This document shows positions 63,603 through 64,000 of a stretch of DNA of 64,000 nucleotides, piece by piece; positions within the stretch are counted from its first letter, which is position 1; each line of letters opens with the position of its first letter. The notes under the pieces are model-generated. The model had not been told where the DNA came from. It saw only the letters and a program-made list of their open reading frames with translations, and searched no databases. Both the position numbers and the translations under genes were made by a program. Source of the DNA: VAZQ01 sp963763365 (lineage in GTDB: Bacteria; Pseudomonadota; Alphaproteobacteria; Rhizobiales; Xanthobacteraceae); contig CAVXOE010000009.1 in assembly GCA_963763365.1 (NCBI GenBank), forward strand, positions 1 through 64,000, written 5' to 3'.

Positions 63603-64000
63603 TCAGGGAATTGGCACCAGGCTCACGTCATCGACGAACCACGCCGGACTTGGCGCGTTTGCCGCGGCGGTAAATACGATCTCGATAAACTGACTTTCAA
63701 GCACAAAATCCTCAGGCGTGCTCTCCTGCTTGTAGATTTGGTTCGGGCCCAAGGTCTTATTTTCGTAGACGGTGTAGACTTGACGCGGTTTCGCAATGCG
63801 GATTTCCGCCTTGACGGCCACGGTCTGACCGCCTCCGCCGCCGTCGGTGATGTGCCAGAAAGAAAATCGGTACTTGCTGCTGAACGGAAGGAAAATGCGT
63901 TGGCTGACGGTTCCGCTCTGGCCGCCGATATTGACGCGCGCTGCGTATTGTCCGGTGCGCTGGCAGCTCACGTCGACTTTGGCCGTACCCGTGAACCACC
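63603..64000 (-). CDS. beta-sandwich (CBM-like) protein, C-terminal part only
   Basis: About 132 C-terminal residues, continuing past the right edge (5' end missing). The sequence has alternating strands ending in AWFVDDVSLVPIP. This 'F-V-D-D-V-S-L' ending, with a preceding jelly-roll pattern (QRIFLPFSSKYRFSFWHIT), resembles carbohydrate-binding modules (CBM4/9-like) or phage-tail/surface proteins. It may be part of a secreted enzyme or adhesin. No catalytic domain is visible in the window. Confidence 0.65.
   Translation of the reverse strand, partial: WFTGTAKVDVSCQRTGQYAARVNIGGQSGTVSQRIFLPFSSKYRFSFWHITDGGGGGQTVAVKAEIRIAKPRQVYTVYENKTLGPNQIYKQESTPEDFVLESQFIEIVFTAAANAPSPAWFVDDVSLVPIP

Overview
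This 64 kb, GC-rich window (roughly 65% GC by eye) looks like chromosomal DNA from an alphaproteobacterium of the Hyphomicrobiales/Rhizobiales, near Bradyrhizobiaceae/Xanthobacteraceae. The grounds are the ileS–lspA–M16–mutL neighbourhood, a RegB/RegA redox pair, MmcB, a possible EcfG-type stress promoter, several Bug-family binding proteins, and many Rhizobiales-style intergenic palindromes. No integrase, transposase, rRNA operon or CRISPR array was found.

Layout. 1–19 kb is mostly housekeeping on the minus strand: mutL (running off the left edge), arfB, a subtilase, pgi, an M16 peptidase pair, a secreted protein, lspA and ileS. It continues with a YqjD/YqjE-like stress pair (plus), ribF, a CheY-like regulator (plus), a HAD hydrolase and a degenerate EAL protein. 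19–30 kb holds a GT39-like membrane glycosyltransferase, an omega-aminotransferase, a badly disrupted hisS, small secreted proteins, a hotdog thioesterase, an FMN alpha-hydroxyacid dehydrogenase, a ParE-type toxin–antitoxin pair and a class II aldolase. 29–35 kb is a tripartite tricarboxylate transport (TTT) locus: HpcH/HpaI aldolase, two tandem Bug receptors, TctB and TctA. 35–48 kb carries another Bug receptor, a Bcr/CflA exporter, a YgjP-like peptidase, PhaZ, an ABC-2 exporter, RegB/RegA, MmcB, MtnA, an esterase and glutaryl-CoA dehydrogenase.

49–64 kb is the accessory-looking part. It has a Tat-exported Bug protein with a cupin, tRNA-Arg(CCG), and a divergent GntR regulator. The regulator faces a tightly coupled operon: NMT1-type ABC transporter, hydantoinase-like amidohydrolase, atypical SDR and D-glutamate-cyclase-like protein. 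This reads as uptake and ring-opening of a cyclic amide or ureide. Downstream are an HD-domain protein, a 943-residue TIR–TM–WD40 protein with no STAND NTPase, a second NMT1-type binding protein, a PuuE/NodB-like deacetylase, and the end of a beta-sandwich protein.

Sequence quality matters. At least five genes (ileS twice, the EAL gene twice, hisS several times, the HpcH aldolase, mtnA three times), the start of an ABC permease and one tRNA T-loop carry apparent 1–2 base indels, often in short GC or homopolymer runs. ileS and hisS are essential and no second copy is visible here, so assembly or sequencing error is the simplest explanation, although the centre of hisS is unusually scrambled.
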